A stretch of 64,000 bases of DNA. Source: Halalkalicoccus jeotgali B3 (lineage in GTDB: Archaea; Halobacteriota; Halobacteria; Halobacteriales; Halalkalicoccaceae). The DNA lies in assembly GCF_000196895.1 (NCBI RefSeq), contig NC_014297.1:1494119-1558118 (forward strand). The letters are read 5' to 3'. This document shows, one piece after another, positions 1 to 9,035 of the stretch. Below the pieces are notes generated by a model. The model made no database searches. It worked only from the letters and a program-made list of their open reading frames with translations, and was not told where the DNA came from. Position 1 is the first letter of the stretch, and each line of letters starts with the position of its first letter. The position numbers were made by a program, and so were the translations under genes.

Positions 1-1
1 G

Positions 2-145
2 GCGATCAACAGCGAGGCGGTCATGGGCGAACACACCAACGGAACCGTCTCGAACGCCGTCAACGCCGTGCTCGTCGTGCTCGCGTTCGTCCTGGCGGCG
101 CTGTCGGCTCCGGACCTGCTCAGTTCGCTCGGCGTGCTTCCGTGA
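2..145 (+). CDS. C-terminal end of a membrane transporter, probably Nramp-like (partial)
   Basis: An open frame enters from the left edge and stops at 143-145. The last 47 residues read a short hydrophilic stretch (SEAVMGEHTNGTVSNAVN) followed by one hydrophobic helix (VLVVLAFVLAAL) and a short tail. The MGE-H-NG pattern just before a final helix resembles the end of Nramp/MntH divalent-metal transporters, but this is recalled family knowledge applied to a short fragment. Any multi-pass transporter ending in this way would also fit. The gene is convergent with the ABC permease that ends 20 bases downstream. Confidence 0.45.
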   Translation, partial: AINSEAVMGEHTNGTVSNAVNAVLVVLAFVLAALSAPDLLSSLGVLP

Positions 146-164
146 GGGCCAACGCCTGCGATCT

Positions 165-962
165 TCACGCGCCGATGTCGGCCCGCGAGAACCGGAACCG
201 GGCGAGCGCCACCAGCGCGACGACCGCGACCAGCAACGCGGCGGCCCCGACGAGGTCGTAACTCCCCTCGACGAGGATCGCAGTCGGGTCGTAGTAGTGC
301 GTGGGGCTGGCGTAGCCGAGCCACTCGAAGCCGTCCGTACTCGCCGAGACCGACTCGACGAGAAAGAGCACGAACACGAGCGCGATGGCGATCCGTTTCG
401 CGACGTCGGCGCGCGAGACCAGCACGGAGAGTACCAGCCCGATCGCCCCGCAGGCGAGCAGATAGGGGATCGACAGGAGGTGGACCATCGCGAGGTCGAC
501 GAGGTCGATCGACTGGCCGATCGCGAGCACGCCGACGTAGACGGCGACGGCGACGACGGCGTTGAGCGCGAGGACGGGTACTGCAAGCGAGAGGAACTTC
601 TCGACGAGGACGCGCGACCGGGAAACCGGCAGCGAGAGGGTGAGGTCCATCCGGTCGCGCTCGACGTCGCTCGCGATCAGCCCGGCGGCGCTGTACGCGA
701 AGTACAGCCCGAGTAAGAGCAGCCAGATGAACTGGTAGATCTCGACGGCGAGAAACCCCTCGACCGTGCTGAGGGTGGCGATCCCGAACGCCTCCTGAAC
801 GGCGGGCGGGTACGCCGCGAGCATGGCGTCGATGTCGACGTCGGCCGAGTCTAGTGACGGGAAGAAGGCGACGAACACCAGCGCGAGGACGGCAATTCCG
901 ACGGCGAGCGCGGTAGTCCCGCGCAGTCGCTTTTTCACCTCGTAGCGGGCGATCTCAAGCAT
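165..962 (-). CDS. ABC-2 type exporter permease subunit
   Basis: This 265-residue integral membrane protein has about six hydrophobic segments. The first (around residues 15-36) is followed by a long outer loop, and the rest are in the C-terminal two thirds, as in ABC-2 exporter permeases. The start chosen reads MLEIARYEVKK; it overlaps the stop of the upstream ATPase gene by 8 bases, so the two are translationally coupled. An upstream in-frame ATG would add eleven basic residues inside the ATPase gene and is unlikely. The protein pairs with the adjacent ATPase to form an exporter whose substrate cannot be read from sequence. The TetR-type gene transcribed divergently is the likely regulator, which suggests a toxic compound or lipid. 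Confidence 0.85.
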   Translation of the reverse strand: MLEIARYEVKKRLRGTTALAVGIAVLALVFVAFFPSLDSADVDIDAMLAAYPPAVQEAFGIATLSTVEGFLAVEIYQFIWLLLLGLYFAYSAAGLIASDVERDRMDLTLSLPVSRSRVLVEKFLSLAVPVLALNAVVAVAVYVGVLAIGQSIDLVDLAMVHLLSIPYLLACGAIGLVLSVLVSRADVAKRIAIALVFVLFLVESVSASTDGFEWLGYASPTHYYDPTAILVEGSYDLVGAAALLVAVVALVALARFRFSRADIGA

Positions 963-1887
963 CGAGCGCCTCCGCGTGCGGTGTCGAGGAGTCACGCTCC
1001 GGGACGGTGTCCTCGCCGTAGTAGTGCATGAACACGTCCTCCAACGGCGGTTCCTTGATCTCGACGTCGAGGACGTCGTAGTTCGCGAGGTGGTTCAGGA
1101 GGGCGTTGTACTCGCCGACGTAGGTGAACGTCACGGTGCTGTCGCTCATCCGTCTGTCGAGCATTCCGTCGGTGAGAAACGCCTCGTCGGGGTCGTCCGC
1201 GAGCCGAACGCGGACGCGTTTGCCGCCGCGGTCCAAGAGCGTCTCGACGTCCTCAAGCGCAACGAGTCGCCCCTCCCGAAGGATCGCGATCCGATCGCAG
1301 ATCCGCCGGACGTCGCTCAGGACGTGCGAGGAGAAGAACACTGTCGTCCCGCGCTCGCGCTCGGTTTCGAGGAAGGCGTGAAACGCCTCCTGTTTCAGTG
1401 GGTCGAGGCCCGAGGTCGGCTCGTCCATGATCACGAGATCCGGGTCGTGCATGAACGCTTGGACGATGCCGAGCATCTGTTCGTTGCCCGTCGAATACTC
1501 GCGAATCTCGCGCTCTACGGGCGGCGTAAACAACTCCAAGAGCTCCTCGCGACGCTCGCCGCCTTTGATCGCGGCGTGGTGGTCGAGCACCTGCTCGCCG
1601 GTCATCCCCTCGTCGAACCCCAGGTCGGCGGGGAGATAGCCGATCCGGCGTTTGGCCTCGATCAGCGCCGCCTCATCACGGATGTCCGCCCCGAGGACCT
1701 GCGCGGTGCCCTCCGTGGGCGAGAGCAGTCCCAACAACGTTCGGATGGTCGTCGTTTTGCCCGCCCCGTTGGGGCCCAGAAACCCGAAGACCTCGCCTTC
1801 CTCGACCGAAAAGGAGAGCGAATCGATAGCGACGACCCCGCCGTCGCCGTATCGTTTCGTGAGATCGGTCACTTCGATGGGTGCCAT
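955..1887 (-). CDS. ABC transporter ATP-binding protein
   Basis: The 310-residue ATPase has Walker A (GPNGAGKTT, about residue 40), Walker B (LVIMDEPTSGLDPL) and the switch histidine (FFSSHVLSD). The signature position reads YSTGNEQ rather than LSGGQ, a departure seen in several exporter ATPases of the CcmA/DrrA type. The last 90 residues form the extra C-terminal domain common in ABC-2 systems. The start MAPIEVTDL is preferred because it begins at the nucleotide-binding fold; an upstream ATG would run through the operator region. It forms an operon with the permease gene that follows. Confidence 0.88.
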   Translation of the reverse strand: MAPIEVTDLTKRYGDGGVVAIDSLSFSVEEGEVFGFLGPNGAGKTTTIRTLLGLLSPTEGTAQVLGADIRDEAALIEAKRRIGYLPADLGFDEGMTGEQVLDHHAAIKGGERREELLELFTPPVEREIREYSTGNEQMLGIVQAFMHDPDLVIMDEPTSGLDPLKQEAFHAFLETERERGTTVFFSSHVLSDVRRICDRIAILREGRLVALEDVETLLDRGGKRVRVRLADDPDEAFLTDGMLDRRMSDSTVTFTYVGEYNALLNHLANYDVLDVEIKEPPLEDVFMHYYGEDTVPERDSSTPHAEALDA

Positions 1888-1903
1888 ACCCCAAGCTACG
1901 CTT

Positions 1904-1968
1904 TGTGACTGCATATCTATTCTGGTCACGAAGTCATGACCGATGAACGAGATAGTTATTCAGTCACA
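1904..1968. promoter_or_regulatory. Divergent promoter with symmetrical operator candidate
   Basis: Between the ABC operon and the TetR-type gene lies a perfect 8-base inverted repeat, TGTGACTG (1904-1911) and CAGTCACA (1961-1968), centred at 1936. Inside it are GGTCA (1924-1928) with TGACC (1937-1941), and the self-complementary GTCATGAC (1933-1940). GTGAC/GTCAC half-sites therefore recur five times in 65 bases. AT-rich stretches that could be TATA boxes lie at 1912-1922 (minus strand) and 1951-1960 (plus strand, about 27 bases before the regulator start). Binding by the neighbouring regulator is inference. Confidence 0.55.
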
Positions 1969-1983
1969 GACCGAAGGGGACGT

Positions 1984-2592
1984 ATGCGAGGGTTCGACGA
2001 CGAGGAACGCGAGCGCATCGAAGAGGAGCTGGTCGAGACGGGGCGCGAACGCCTCGTTCGCTACGGGCCCGCAAAGACGAACGTCGTCGACATCACGGAG
2101 CCCGTCGGCATCGCGAAGAGCACCTTCTACCGGTTTTTCGACACCAAGGCCGAGCTCTACGTCGAGATCTACCGCCGGGAGGTAGCGGAGTTCGCCGAGG
2201 GAACACGGGCCGAAATCGACGAGGCCGACTCGTCACGCGAGGGGCTCGAAGCGCTCTTTCGCTCCTACGCAGGGTGGCTAGAGGACAACCCGTTCGTCCA
2301 GCGGATGGTCGTCCAGAGCGATTACCGGTCGTTCTATCAGGACGTGCCGGACGAGACGATGGAGGCCATCCAGCGGGAGGGGTTGGCCGAGTTCGAGGCG
2401 GTCTTCGAGCCGCTCCGCGAGCGCGAGGGGGGACTGCGTGAGGACGTCGAGACCATAGAGCTGTTGGGGCTGCTCTCGCTGATCGGTCTCCTCGTGATCC
2501 ATCGCGAGGAGTACGATAACTACAACGCCTCGTACTACGAGCGGGTGCGGGACTTGCTGATCGAGACGCTTGCGCGCGGGCTCGTCGGTTAA
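1984..2592 (+). CDS. TetR/AcrR family transcriptional regulator
   Basis: The 202-residue protein has an N-terminal TetR helix-turn-helix (about residues 10-60; GIAKSTFYRFFDTKAELY is the recognition region) and a helical C-terminal ligand-binding domain. The start MRGFDDEER was chosen because the helix-turn-helix begins right after it and a TATA-like element lies about 27 bases upstream; an in-frame ATG 48 bases earlier would extend into the operator. It is divergent from the ABC exporter operon and very probably represses it and itself. It converges on the next gene with a 4-base overlap at the stop codons. Confidence 0.88.
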   Translation: MRGFDDEERERIEEELVETGRERLVRYGPAKTNVVDITEPVGIAKSTFYRFFDTKAELYVEIYRREVAEFAEGTRAEIDEADSSREGLEALFRSYAGWLEDNPFVQRMVVQSDYRSFYQDVPDETMEAIQREGLAEFEAVFEPLREREGGLREDVETIELLGLLSLIGLLVIHREEYDNYNASYYERVRDLLIETLARGLVG

Positions 2593-3017
2593 GGGTTCGC
2601 CGCTCCCAGCACCTTGACCTCGATCTCGTGGGCCCCCTCGTCGGTGTCGATTTCGAGGCGCTCGACGAACGCGTTCGTCGCGCCCTCGCGCCACGTCCGG
2701 ACCCGCTGGACGTGGCGGTCGTGGTGCAGCTCCGTCGAGTAGCTCAGTTCTGGGTCAGCGCGGATCTCGGCTTCGGTGTCGGCCGGTTCGGGATACGCGG
2801 GCAGGCGCTCGGGATCGAAGAGATCGCCCGGGGCGACGTGGATCGCCCCCGAGTCGTCGGGGTCCCCAAGGTGGAGGCGAGCACGCATCCGCCCGGCGAA
2901 CGGCGGCGTGATCCGTAACACGGGGTCGGCGGAACTTCGCTCGCTCGCCTCGTAGGCCGAGACGGCGTCCTCGGCGGTGACGGCGATCGAGCGAATCCGT
3001 CGGGGATCCGCGGACAT
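2589..3017 (-). CDS. Conserved haloarchaeal protein of unknown function
   Basis: This is a 142-residue, acidic, soluble protein with no signal peptide, membrane segment or motif I recognise. The start MSADPRRIRSIAV follows a 76-base divergent spacer shared with aroA. The composition (Asp/Glu rich, many Pro-Glu-Pro turns) is typical of haloarchaeal cytoplasmic proteins, which supports it being real. Its position next to the shikimate genes does not by itself give a function. Confidence 0.7.
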   Translation of the reverse strand: MSADPRRIRSIAVTAEDAVSAYEASERSSADPVLRITPPFAGRMRARLHLGDPDDSGAIHVAPGDLFDPERLPAYPEPADTEAEIRADPELSYSTELHHDRHVQRVRTWREGATNAFVERLEIDTDEGAHEIEVKVLGAANP

Positions 3018-3093
3018 GGTGTGGGATATGCGTCCAGCGCCTTGGCGTTGTCGCCACCGATAGCGTGATAGTACGAGAGGCTCACGCTCGCGC

Positions 3094-4413
3094 ATGGACG
3101 TCACCATTACCCGCGCTTCGCTCCGCGGGACCGCGCAGGCCCCACCCTCGAAGAGCTACACGCACAGAGCCATCCTCGCGGCGGGCTACGCCTCGGGTGC
3201 GACGGTGTACGACCCGCTCGACAGCGCCGACCCCCACGCGACCGCCCGCGCCATCGAGGCCTTCGGCGGCGACGTGAGCGCTGTCGACGGTGGCTTCGCG
3301 GTCGAGGGCTTTGCAGGAGTCCCCGACGTGCCCGCAAACGTCATCGACTGTGGGAACAGCGGCACGACGATGCGACTCGTCACGGGAACCGCGGCCCTCG
3401 CGGACGGGATCACCGTCCTCACCGGCGACGACTCGCTTCGCTCGCGCCCGCAGGGCCCCCTTCTCGACGCCATCGAGGGGTTGGGAGGGCGGGCCGAGAG
3501 CACCCGCGGCAACGGGCAAGCCCCCTTGGTAATCGAAGGGCCAGTCTCGGGAGGACGCGTCTCGATCCCCGGCGACGTTTCGTCCCAATACATCACCGCC
3601 CTGTTGATGGCCGGTGCGGTCACCGAAGAGGGGATCGAGATCGACCTCGAAACCGAACTGAAATCCGCGCCATACGTCGACATCACGCTCGAAGTCCTCT
3701 CGGCGTTCGGTGTCGAGGCCGAACCCGTGGGGGCCGACGGCGGCGAGGTTCGCTCGGCCGGCGCATCGGGCTTCCGGGTCCCAGGCGGACAGACCTACGA
3801 GCCCGAGGGCGGCGAGTACCACGTTCCCGGCGACTTCTCCTCGATCTCCTATCTGCTGGCGGCGGGCGTGCTTGCCGCCGACGAGGGCCTGACGGTCCGC
3901 GGTGCCCAGCCGAGCGCGCAGGGCGACACGGCGATCGTCGGGATCGCAGAGCGCATGGGCGGGGACGTACAGTGGGACCGCGAGGCGGGCGAGATCGAGG
4001 TCTCGAAATCCGAGCTCTCGGGGATCACCGTCGACGTTGGGGACACGCCCGACCTCCTGCCGACGATCGCGACACTGGGAGCAGTGGCCGACGGCGAGAC
4101 ACGGATCACGAACTGCGAACACGTCCGGTATAAGGAGACCGACCGGGTGAGCGCGATGGCGACCGAATTGGGGAAGCTGGGTGCGAGCGTTACCGAGTAC
4201 GAGGACGAGCTCGTGGTGCACGGCGAGGACTCGGAGCTCTCGGGCGCGATCGTCGATGGCTACGACGACCACCGGATCGTCATGGCGCTCTCGCTCGCGG
4301 GACTGGTTGCGGAGGGGGAAACGGTGGTTCGGGGAGCCGAACACGTCGACGTCTCGTTTCCCGACTTCTTCGACGTGCTTTATGACCTCGGAGCCACCAT
4401 CCAGCGACAATGA
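3094..4413 (+). CDS. aroA: 3-phosphoshikimate 1-carboxyvinyltransferase (EPSP synthase)
   Basis: The enzyme joins shikimate 3-phosphate and phosphoenolpyruvate in the sixth step of the shikimate pathway. The 439 residues have the usual two-lobed pattern: [10 protein letters not shown] near the N-terminus (substrate-binding Lys-Ser), [11 protein letters not shown] (PEP-binding loop), VGDTPDLLP (catalytic Asp region) and [11 protein letters not shown] (PEP-binding Arg/Lys) in the second lobe. The usual RPMxxL box appears as [10 protein letters not shown]. The stop overlaps the aroC start by 4 bases (ATGA), so the two form an operon supplying chorismate for aromatic amino acids and for the menaquinone genes at 40-49 kb. 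Confidence 0.97.
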   Translation: MDVTITRASLRGTAQAPPSKSYTHRAILAAGYASGATVYDPLDSADPHATARAIEAFGGDVSAVDGGFAVEGFAGVPDVPANVIDCGNSGTTMRLVTGTAALADGITVLTGDDSLRSRPQGPLLDAIEGLGGRAESTRGNGQAPLVIEGPVSGGRVSIPGDVSSQYITALLMAGAVTEEGIEIDLETELKSAPYVDITLEVLSAFGVEAEPVGADGGEVRSAGASGFRVPGGQTYEPEGGEYHVPGDFSSISYLLAAGVLAADEGLTVRGAQPSAQGDTAIVGIAERMGGDVQWDREAGEIEVSKSELSGITVDVGDTPDLLPTIATLGAVADGETRITNCEHVRYKETDRVSAMATELGKLGASVTEYEDELVVHGEDSELSGAIVDGYDDHRIVMALSLAGLVAEGETVVRGAEHVDVSFPDFFDVLYDLGATIQRQ

Positions 4414-5561
4414 ACGGCAACACCTTCGGCAGGCTGTTCCAGGTGACGACCTTTGGCGAGAGCCACGGCGAGGCGATGGGCTGTACGGTGTCGGGCTGTC
4501 CCGCGGGCCTCGAACTCACGGAAAAGGACATCCAGGGCGATCTGGATCGGCGAAAGCCCGGCCAGTCGATGATCACCACCAGCCGGGGCGAACCCGACGC
4601 CGTCTCGATCAAATCCGGTACCCAGGACGGCTATACGACGGGGACGCCCATCGGGATGGTCATCCAGAACAAGGACGCCCGCTCGGGCAAGTACGAACCC
4701 TTCATCACCGCGCCGCGGCCCAGTCACGGCGACTTCACCTACTCGGCGAAGTTCGGCACGCGCAACTGGGGTGGCGGTGGGCGCTCCTCCGCGCGCGAGA
4801 CGGTCAACTGGGTCGCCGCGGGCGCGATCGCGAAGAAAATCCTCTCGGCCCAGGGCGTCGAGATCAAAGCCCACGTCAACCGGATCGGGGACGTCGAGGC
4901 CGAGGGCGTGAGCTTCGAGGAGATGGTCGAGCACAGCGAGGAGAACGCCGTCCGGTGTGGCGATCCCGCGGTCGCCGCGGAGATGCAGGCGCTGATCGAG
5001 GAGTTCCAGGAGGCGGGCGACTCCATCGGCGGCTCGATCGAGTTCGAGATCCGGGGCGCGCCCCGCGGACTCGGCGCACCACGATTCGACTCGCTTCCCG
5101 CACGACTCGGCCAAGCGATGATGAGCGTCCCCGCGACGACCGCCTTCGAGTTCGGTCTCGGGCGGGAGGCAAGCGAGTACTCGGGCTCGGAGCGAAACGA
5201 GGACTGGCAGTTCGACGAGGAAGGCGACCCGGTCCCCGTCGGCAACGATCACGGCGGCATCCAGGGCGGGATCAGTACTGGAGAACCGATCACCGGCGAG
5301 GTGACGCTTCACGCGCCGACCTCGATCCCAAAGGAACAGACCACCGTCGACTGGGAGACGGGCGAGGAAAAGCAGGCACAGGTCATCGGCCGGCACGACC
5401 CCGTTCTGCCGCCCCGCGGCGTCCCCGTCGTCGAGGCGATGTGCGCGCTCACGGTCGTCGACTTCATGCTCCTTGGGGGAAGAATCAACCCCGACCGGAT
5501 GGACGGCCGGCCCGGCGAGTACGACACCGACTACCACCCGAGCGGACCGGACGAGCAGTAG
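4410..5561 (+). CDS. aroC: Chorismate synthase
   Basis: The enzyme makes chorismate from EPSP by 1,4-elimination using reduced FMN. The 383 residues contain the family landmarks: GESHG near residue 15 (catalytic His), [13 protein letters not shown], the [16 protein letters not shown] and [15 protein letters not shown] stretches, [12 protein letters not shown] with the second conserved His, and a C-terminal [16 protein letters not shown] signature. The length is slightly above the bacterial norm of about 360. The start codon overlaps the aroA stop. Confidence 0.97.
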   Translation: MNGNTFGRLFQVTTFGESHGEAMGCTVSGCPAGLELTEKDIQGDLDRRKPGQSMITTSRGEPDAVSIKSGTQDGYTTGTPIGMVIQNKDARSGKYEPFITAPRPSHGDFTYSAKFGTRNWGGGGRSSARETVNWVAAGAIAKKILSAQGVEIKAHVNRIGDVEAEGVSFEEMVEHSEENAVRCGDPAVAAEMQALIEEFQEAGDSIGGSIEFEIRGAPRGLGAPRFDSLPARLGQAMMSVPATTAFEFGLGREASEYSGSERNEDWQFDEEGDPVPVGNDHGGIQGGISTGEPITGEVTLHAPTSIPKEQTTVDWETGEEKQAQVIGRHDPVLPPRGVPVVEAMCALTVVDFMLLGGRINPDRMDGRPGEYDTDYHPSGPDEQ

Positions 5562-5664
5562 CGAGAGCGATAGTCGATGGCAAGGCCGGTAGGACACCCC
5601 GGTGGACTCCGCCAGAATGACAGGTCACCAATAGCTTATGCCGACTCCCGTGGTAGATAGTACC

Positions 5665-6207
5665 ATGGACGACTCGACATCGGGGATGGACGAAGCAACG
5701 AACGGGGAGGAGTTCGAGGCCGTACTCGGCGAGGAGTCGAACGGAATCGAGGAGTTCGATTCGCTGTTCGGCATCGTCGCCGACGGTGTCGTCGGCGCGG
5801 CTGGTGGGCTGGTCGGGACGGCAGCGATGACGGTGGTGTTGCTCATCGCCGAATCGGTCGGGGCGTTCTCGCGCGAGTCGTTCGCCCAGTTGGCGCAGTT
5901 CGGGATCGAGAGCGTGTTGACGCCGGTCGCGCTTGGCTATCTCGTCTTCCTGTTGGGAGGGATGGTTCCGTGGCCCTTGCTGTTCGCCTCGCTGAAGGAG
6001 TACTTACCCGGCGGACGCGATCCCGTGAAGGGCGTCGTCTTCGGGACGATCCTCTGGACGGGGTTCGCGCCGGCCTTTTACGCCGGCTACACCGGGTCCG
6101 CACTCGTCCTGTACGCCGCCGCGACGCTTCTGGCCCACTGGGTCTACGGCTTCGCGCTCGGGTCGGTCTTCGAGTACCTCTCGACACGGCCCGACTCGCT
6201 CGTCTGA
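5665..6207 (+). CDS. Haloarchaeal four-helix membrane protein of unknown function
   Basis: The 180-residue protein has an acidic, Glu/Asn-rich N-terminus of about 40 residues followed by four hydrophobic segments (around residues 45-70, 85-110, 125-150 and 150-172). It looks like the group of small haloarchaeal membrane proteins given only a DUF name (possibly DUF6789); I cannot assign a function. The start MDDSTSGMDE is preferred over an ATG 27 bases earlier because an AT-rich box at 5631-5638 would then sit about 27-34 bases upstream, fitting a leaderless mRNA. Confidence 0.7.
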   Translation: MDDSTSGMDEATNGEEFEAVLGEESNGIEEFDSLFGIVADGVVGAAGGLVGTAAMTVVLLIAESVGAFSRESFAQLAQFGIESVLTPVALGYLVFLLGGMVPWPLLFASLKEYLPGGRDPVKGVVFGTILWTGFAPAFYAGYTGSALVLYAAATLLAHWVYGFALGSVFEYLSTRPDSLV

Positions 6208-6268
6208 TCGGGCCGGATCGTGCAAGCGATGCATAAATGCCCTTACCGGCCGGAGGGGCGATAGAGAG

Positions 6269-7000
6269 ATGTCGCTCACCGAACTCATCTCGGGGGTCGA
6301 GAGCCACGAGCGGACCCTGACCGTCTACAACGCCGCCGACGCCGTCGAGGACCTCCGGGATCGCTTTGCCGATCGAAACCTCGTCGTCGAAGCCGTCGAG
6401 ACCGAAACAGGGCCCGAGCGATTTCTCGTACTCAGCCACGACGGGGAGTTCCTCACGGCTGTCGGGGTCGACGAGTTGCTTTCCGATCCCGAACCGACGA
6501 GCGCGGGCTTCGGGGGCGATCCCTACCAGCCGATCCTCGATCACATCGACGAGACGCTGTTTACCTCCTACGACCGGGGCGAGATGCTCGCGGCCTCCCG
6601 CGAGATCGAGGATCGTGCGTGGCGGGTCGGGGCGGGCGAACTCCACGCGGGCTTCCAGCGTATCTCGACGCTCGAATCACAACTGGACACCTACAGCGCG
6701 CTCGGCTCCCTGGAGGCGCTTTCGGTCCATACGTATGCGAGTGCCGACACCGAAGTGCCCGCCCAGACGGACTTTCTCATCCACGCGGATGACGCCGAGG
6801 AGATCACCGCCTCGTGGTTCGTCGCGTTCGACGGGGCCGGTCTCGATCACGCCAAGTGCGCGTTGCTCGCGGAGGAGCGCTCGCCCGGCGAGTTCTACGG
6901 CTTCTGGAGCTACGACCCCGACACGGTCGAGTACGTCATCGAGCACCTCCGGTCGACCTACGTCCACGCCGACGACGGGGTCTCCGAGCGCCGACAGTAA
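6269..7000 (+). CDS. DICT-domain sensory protein
   Basis: The 243-residue soluble protein starts with the pattern MSLTELI-GVE-HE-TLTVYN seen in haloarchaeal DICT (diguanylate-cyclase and two-component associated) domain proteins. The N-terminal half has the alternating strand/helix pattern of DICT, including a FLVLSHDGEFLTAV strand pair. The C-terminal half (DFLIHADDAEEITASWFVAFDG and a final helix) completes the fold. No output domain is attached, so it probably senses a ligand and acts on a partner. It is monocistronic, with a TATA-like GCATAAATG about 38 bases upstream. Confidence 0.72.
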   Translation: MSLTELISGVESHERTLTVYNAADAVEDLRDRFADRNLVVEAVETETGPERFLVLSHDGEFLTAVGVDELLSDPEPTSAGFGGDPYQPILDHIDETLFTSYDRGEMLAASREIEDRAWRVGAGELHAGFQRISTLESQLDTYSALGSLEALSVHTYASADTEVPAQTDFLIHADDAEEITASWFVAFDGAGLDHAKCALLAEERSPGEFYGFWSYDPDTVEYVIEHLRSTYVHADDGVSERRQ

Positions 7001-7126
7001 CCCCCGAAAAACCGACGGACGAGGCGCCTATCCCTCATTATCGTTCCTTGCTAATTGATGGCAAAGGCTTTACTTAGCCCCCGGCGAACTACTTCTCAAT
7101 GGCCCACGCGGGCCGGGATTTCACAT

Positions 7127-9031
7127 ATGGCAGACAACGAACTCATCTGGCGAATCGCGGGGGGTTCCGGCGACGGGATCGACTCGACGAGCCAGAACTT
7201 CGCAAAAGCCTTGATGCGATCGGGGCTCAACGTATTCACGCACCGACACTACCCCTCACGGATCCGTGGCGGCCACACGTACGTCGAGATCCGAGCGAGC
7301 GACGAGGTCGTCGACTCGCGCGGGGACGGCTATAACTTCCTGCTCGCGCTGGGGGACTCCTTCGCTCGCAATCCGAAGGAGGACGCCTACTACGGCAACG
7401 AGGAGGTCAAGCCGCTCTCGGAGAACCTGGACGACCTCCGCGAGGGTGGGATCATCATCTACGATTCGGGCCTGCTCGACGCGAGCGAGATCCCCGACTT
7501 CGAAGAACGCGCAGAGGAGAACAACTGGCACGTCTTCGACCTCGACCTTCGGAGTATGGCCCGCGAACACGGCCGCGAGGTCATGCGAAACACCGCCGGC
7601 GTCGGTGTGACCGCGGCGCTGCTCGAGATGGATCTCGACGAGATCGAGAACCTGATGGAGAACGCGATGCCCGAGAAGATCCTCGAACCCAACCTCACGA
7701 TCCTGCATGAGGCCTACGACATGATGGTCGAGGACTACGAGTTCGAGCACGACCTTCGCATCCCGACGGGCGAACACGACGAGGAACAGGTGCTCATCTC
7801 CGGGAGCAACGGCGTCGCCTACGGCGCGCTCGACGAGGGCTGTCGGTTCATCGCGGGCTACCCGATGACCCCGTGGACCGACGTGTTCACGATCATGTCC
7901 CAGCACCTCCCGAAGTTCGGGGGGATCTCCGAACAGGTCGAAGACGAGATCGCCGCCGCGGCGCTCGCACTCGGTGCGTCCCACGCGGGTGTCAAGGCCA
8001 TGTCCGGCTCTTCCGGTGGTGGCTTCGCCCTGATGAGCGAGCCGCTGGGCCTCGCGGAGATGAGCGAGACGCCGATCGTGCTGGTCGAGGCGATGCGTGC
8101 AGGCCCATCGACGGGGCTGCCGACCAAGCCCGAACAGGGCGACTTAGAGCACATCCTCTATTCGAGCCAGGGTGACTCCTGTCGGGTCGTCTTCGCGCCC
8201 GGCACGCCACAGGAGGCCTACGAGCAGACTCGAAAGGCCTTCGAGATGGCGTACAACTACCAGATCCCCGCGATCGTCGTCATCGACCAGAAGCTCTCGG
8301 GCGAGAACCAGAACGTTCCCGCGAGCGCGTTCGACCGCGATCCGAACCCCTCGCTTGGACCGACGCTTACCGAGGAGCAACTCGAAGACGCCCCCCACGA
8401 CCCGACGGGCAAGTTCCAGCGCTTCAGCCACGACGACCCCAACGACGACGGCGTGCGACCGCGCTCGCTGCCCGGCCAGAAGGGCGGGCGCTTCCTCGTG
8501 ACCGGTAACGAGCACAACGAGTCGGGCCACATCGAGGAGGACCCCGACAACCGCATCACCCAGATGGACCTGCGGATGAAGAAGCTCGAATCCATCCGGG
8601 AGGACCTCGACAGCGACCCCGAGACGTCGAGCCAGACGTACTTCGGCCCCGACGAGGCCGACTACGGCATCGTCACCTGGGGATCGAGCCAGGGCGCAGT
8701 CCGCGAGGCCGTCGAGCGCCTCAACGACCAGGGCCACTCGGTCAAAGCGATCGGCGTCAGCGACCTGATGCCCTTTGCCGAAACGGAGGTCACGGAGTTC
8801 CTCGAAAGCGTCGACGAGGCGCTGGTCGTTGAGATGAACGCCACCGCCCAGTTCCGCGGGCTCACACAACGCGAACTCGGCCAGTTCGGCGAGAAACTGA
8901 CGAGCCTGCTGAAGTACGACGGCAACCCGTTCGAACCCGCGGAGGTCGTCGAAGGATTCGAGATCCAGATCGCCGGCAACGAGGAGGCACCGACCGCGAA
9001 CACCAGACTCGAACCTGCGGTAAGCGACTAA
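7127..9031 (+). CDS. porA: 2-oxoacid:ferredoxin oxidoreductase alpha subunit, probably pyruvate type
   Basis: The alpha subunit of the enzyme that oxidises a 2-oxoacid (most likely pyruvate) to acyl-CoA and reduces ferredoxin. The 634 residues comprise an N-terminal gamma-type domain (RIAGGSGDGIDSTSQNFAK through about residue 190), the pyrimidine-binding POR domain (ISGSNGVAYGALDEGCRF, then EDEIAAAALALGASHAGVK with the conserved Glu), and a C-terminal domain II. Length and pairing match haloarchaeal PorA rather than the shorter KorA (about 590), as I recall these families. The start MADNELIWRIAGG is immediately before the fold; an upstream ATG adds a basic tail. The porB gene follows after 4 bases. 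Confidence 0.88.
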   Translation: MADNELIWRIAGGSGDGIDSTSQNFAKALMRSGLNVFTHRHYPSRIRGGHTYVEIRASDEVVDSRGDGYNFLLALGDSFARNPKEDAYYGNEEVKPLSENLDDLREGGIIIYDSGLLDASEIPDFEERAEENNWHVFDLDLRSMAREHGREVMRNTAGVGVTAALLEMDLDEIENLMENAMPEKILEPNLTILHEAYDMMVEDYEFEHDLRIPTGEHDEEQVLISGSNGVAYGALDEGCRFIAGYPMTPWTDVFTIMSQHLPKFGGISEQVEDEIAAAALALGASHAGVKAMSGSSGGGFALMSEPLGLAEMSETPIVLVEAMRAGPSTGLPTKPEQGDLEHILYSSQGDSCRVVFAPGTPQEAYEQTRKAFEMAYNYQIPAIVVIDQKLSGENQNVPASAFDRDPNPSLGPTLTEEQLEDAPHDPTGKFQRFSHDDPNDDGVRPRSLPGQKGGRFLVTGNEHNESGHIEEDPDNRITQMDLRMKKLESIREDLDSDPETSSQTYFGPDEADYGIVTWGSSQGAVREAVERLNDQGHSVKAIGVSDLMPFAETEVTEFLESVDEALVVEMNATAQFRGLTQRELGQFGEKLTSLLKYDGNPFEPAEVVEGFEIQIAGNEEAPTANTRLEPAVSD

Positions 9032-9035
9032 GACA

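Noticed and set aside
3082-5597. Minus-strand open frames of 442 and 405 codons over aroA and aroC
   Set aside because: The plus-strand genes carry complete family signatures; the antisense products resemble nothing.
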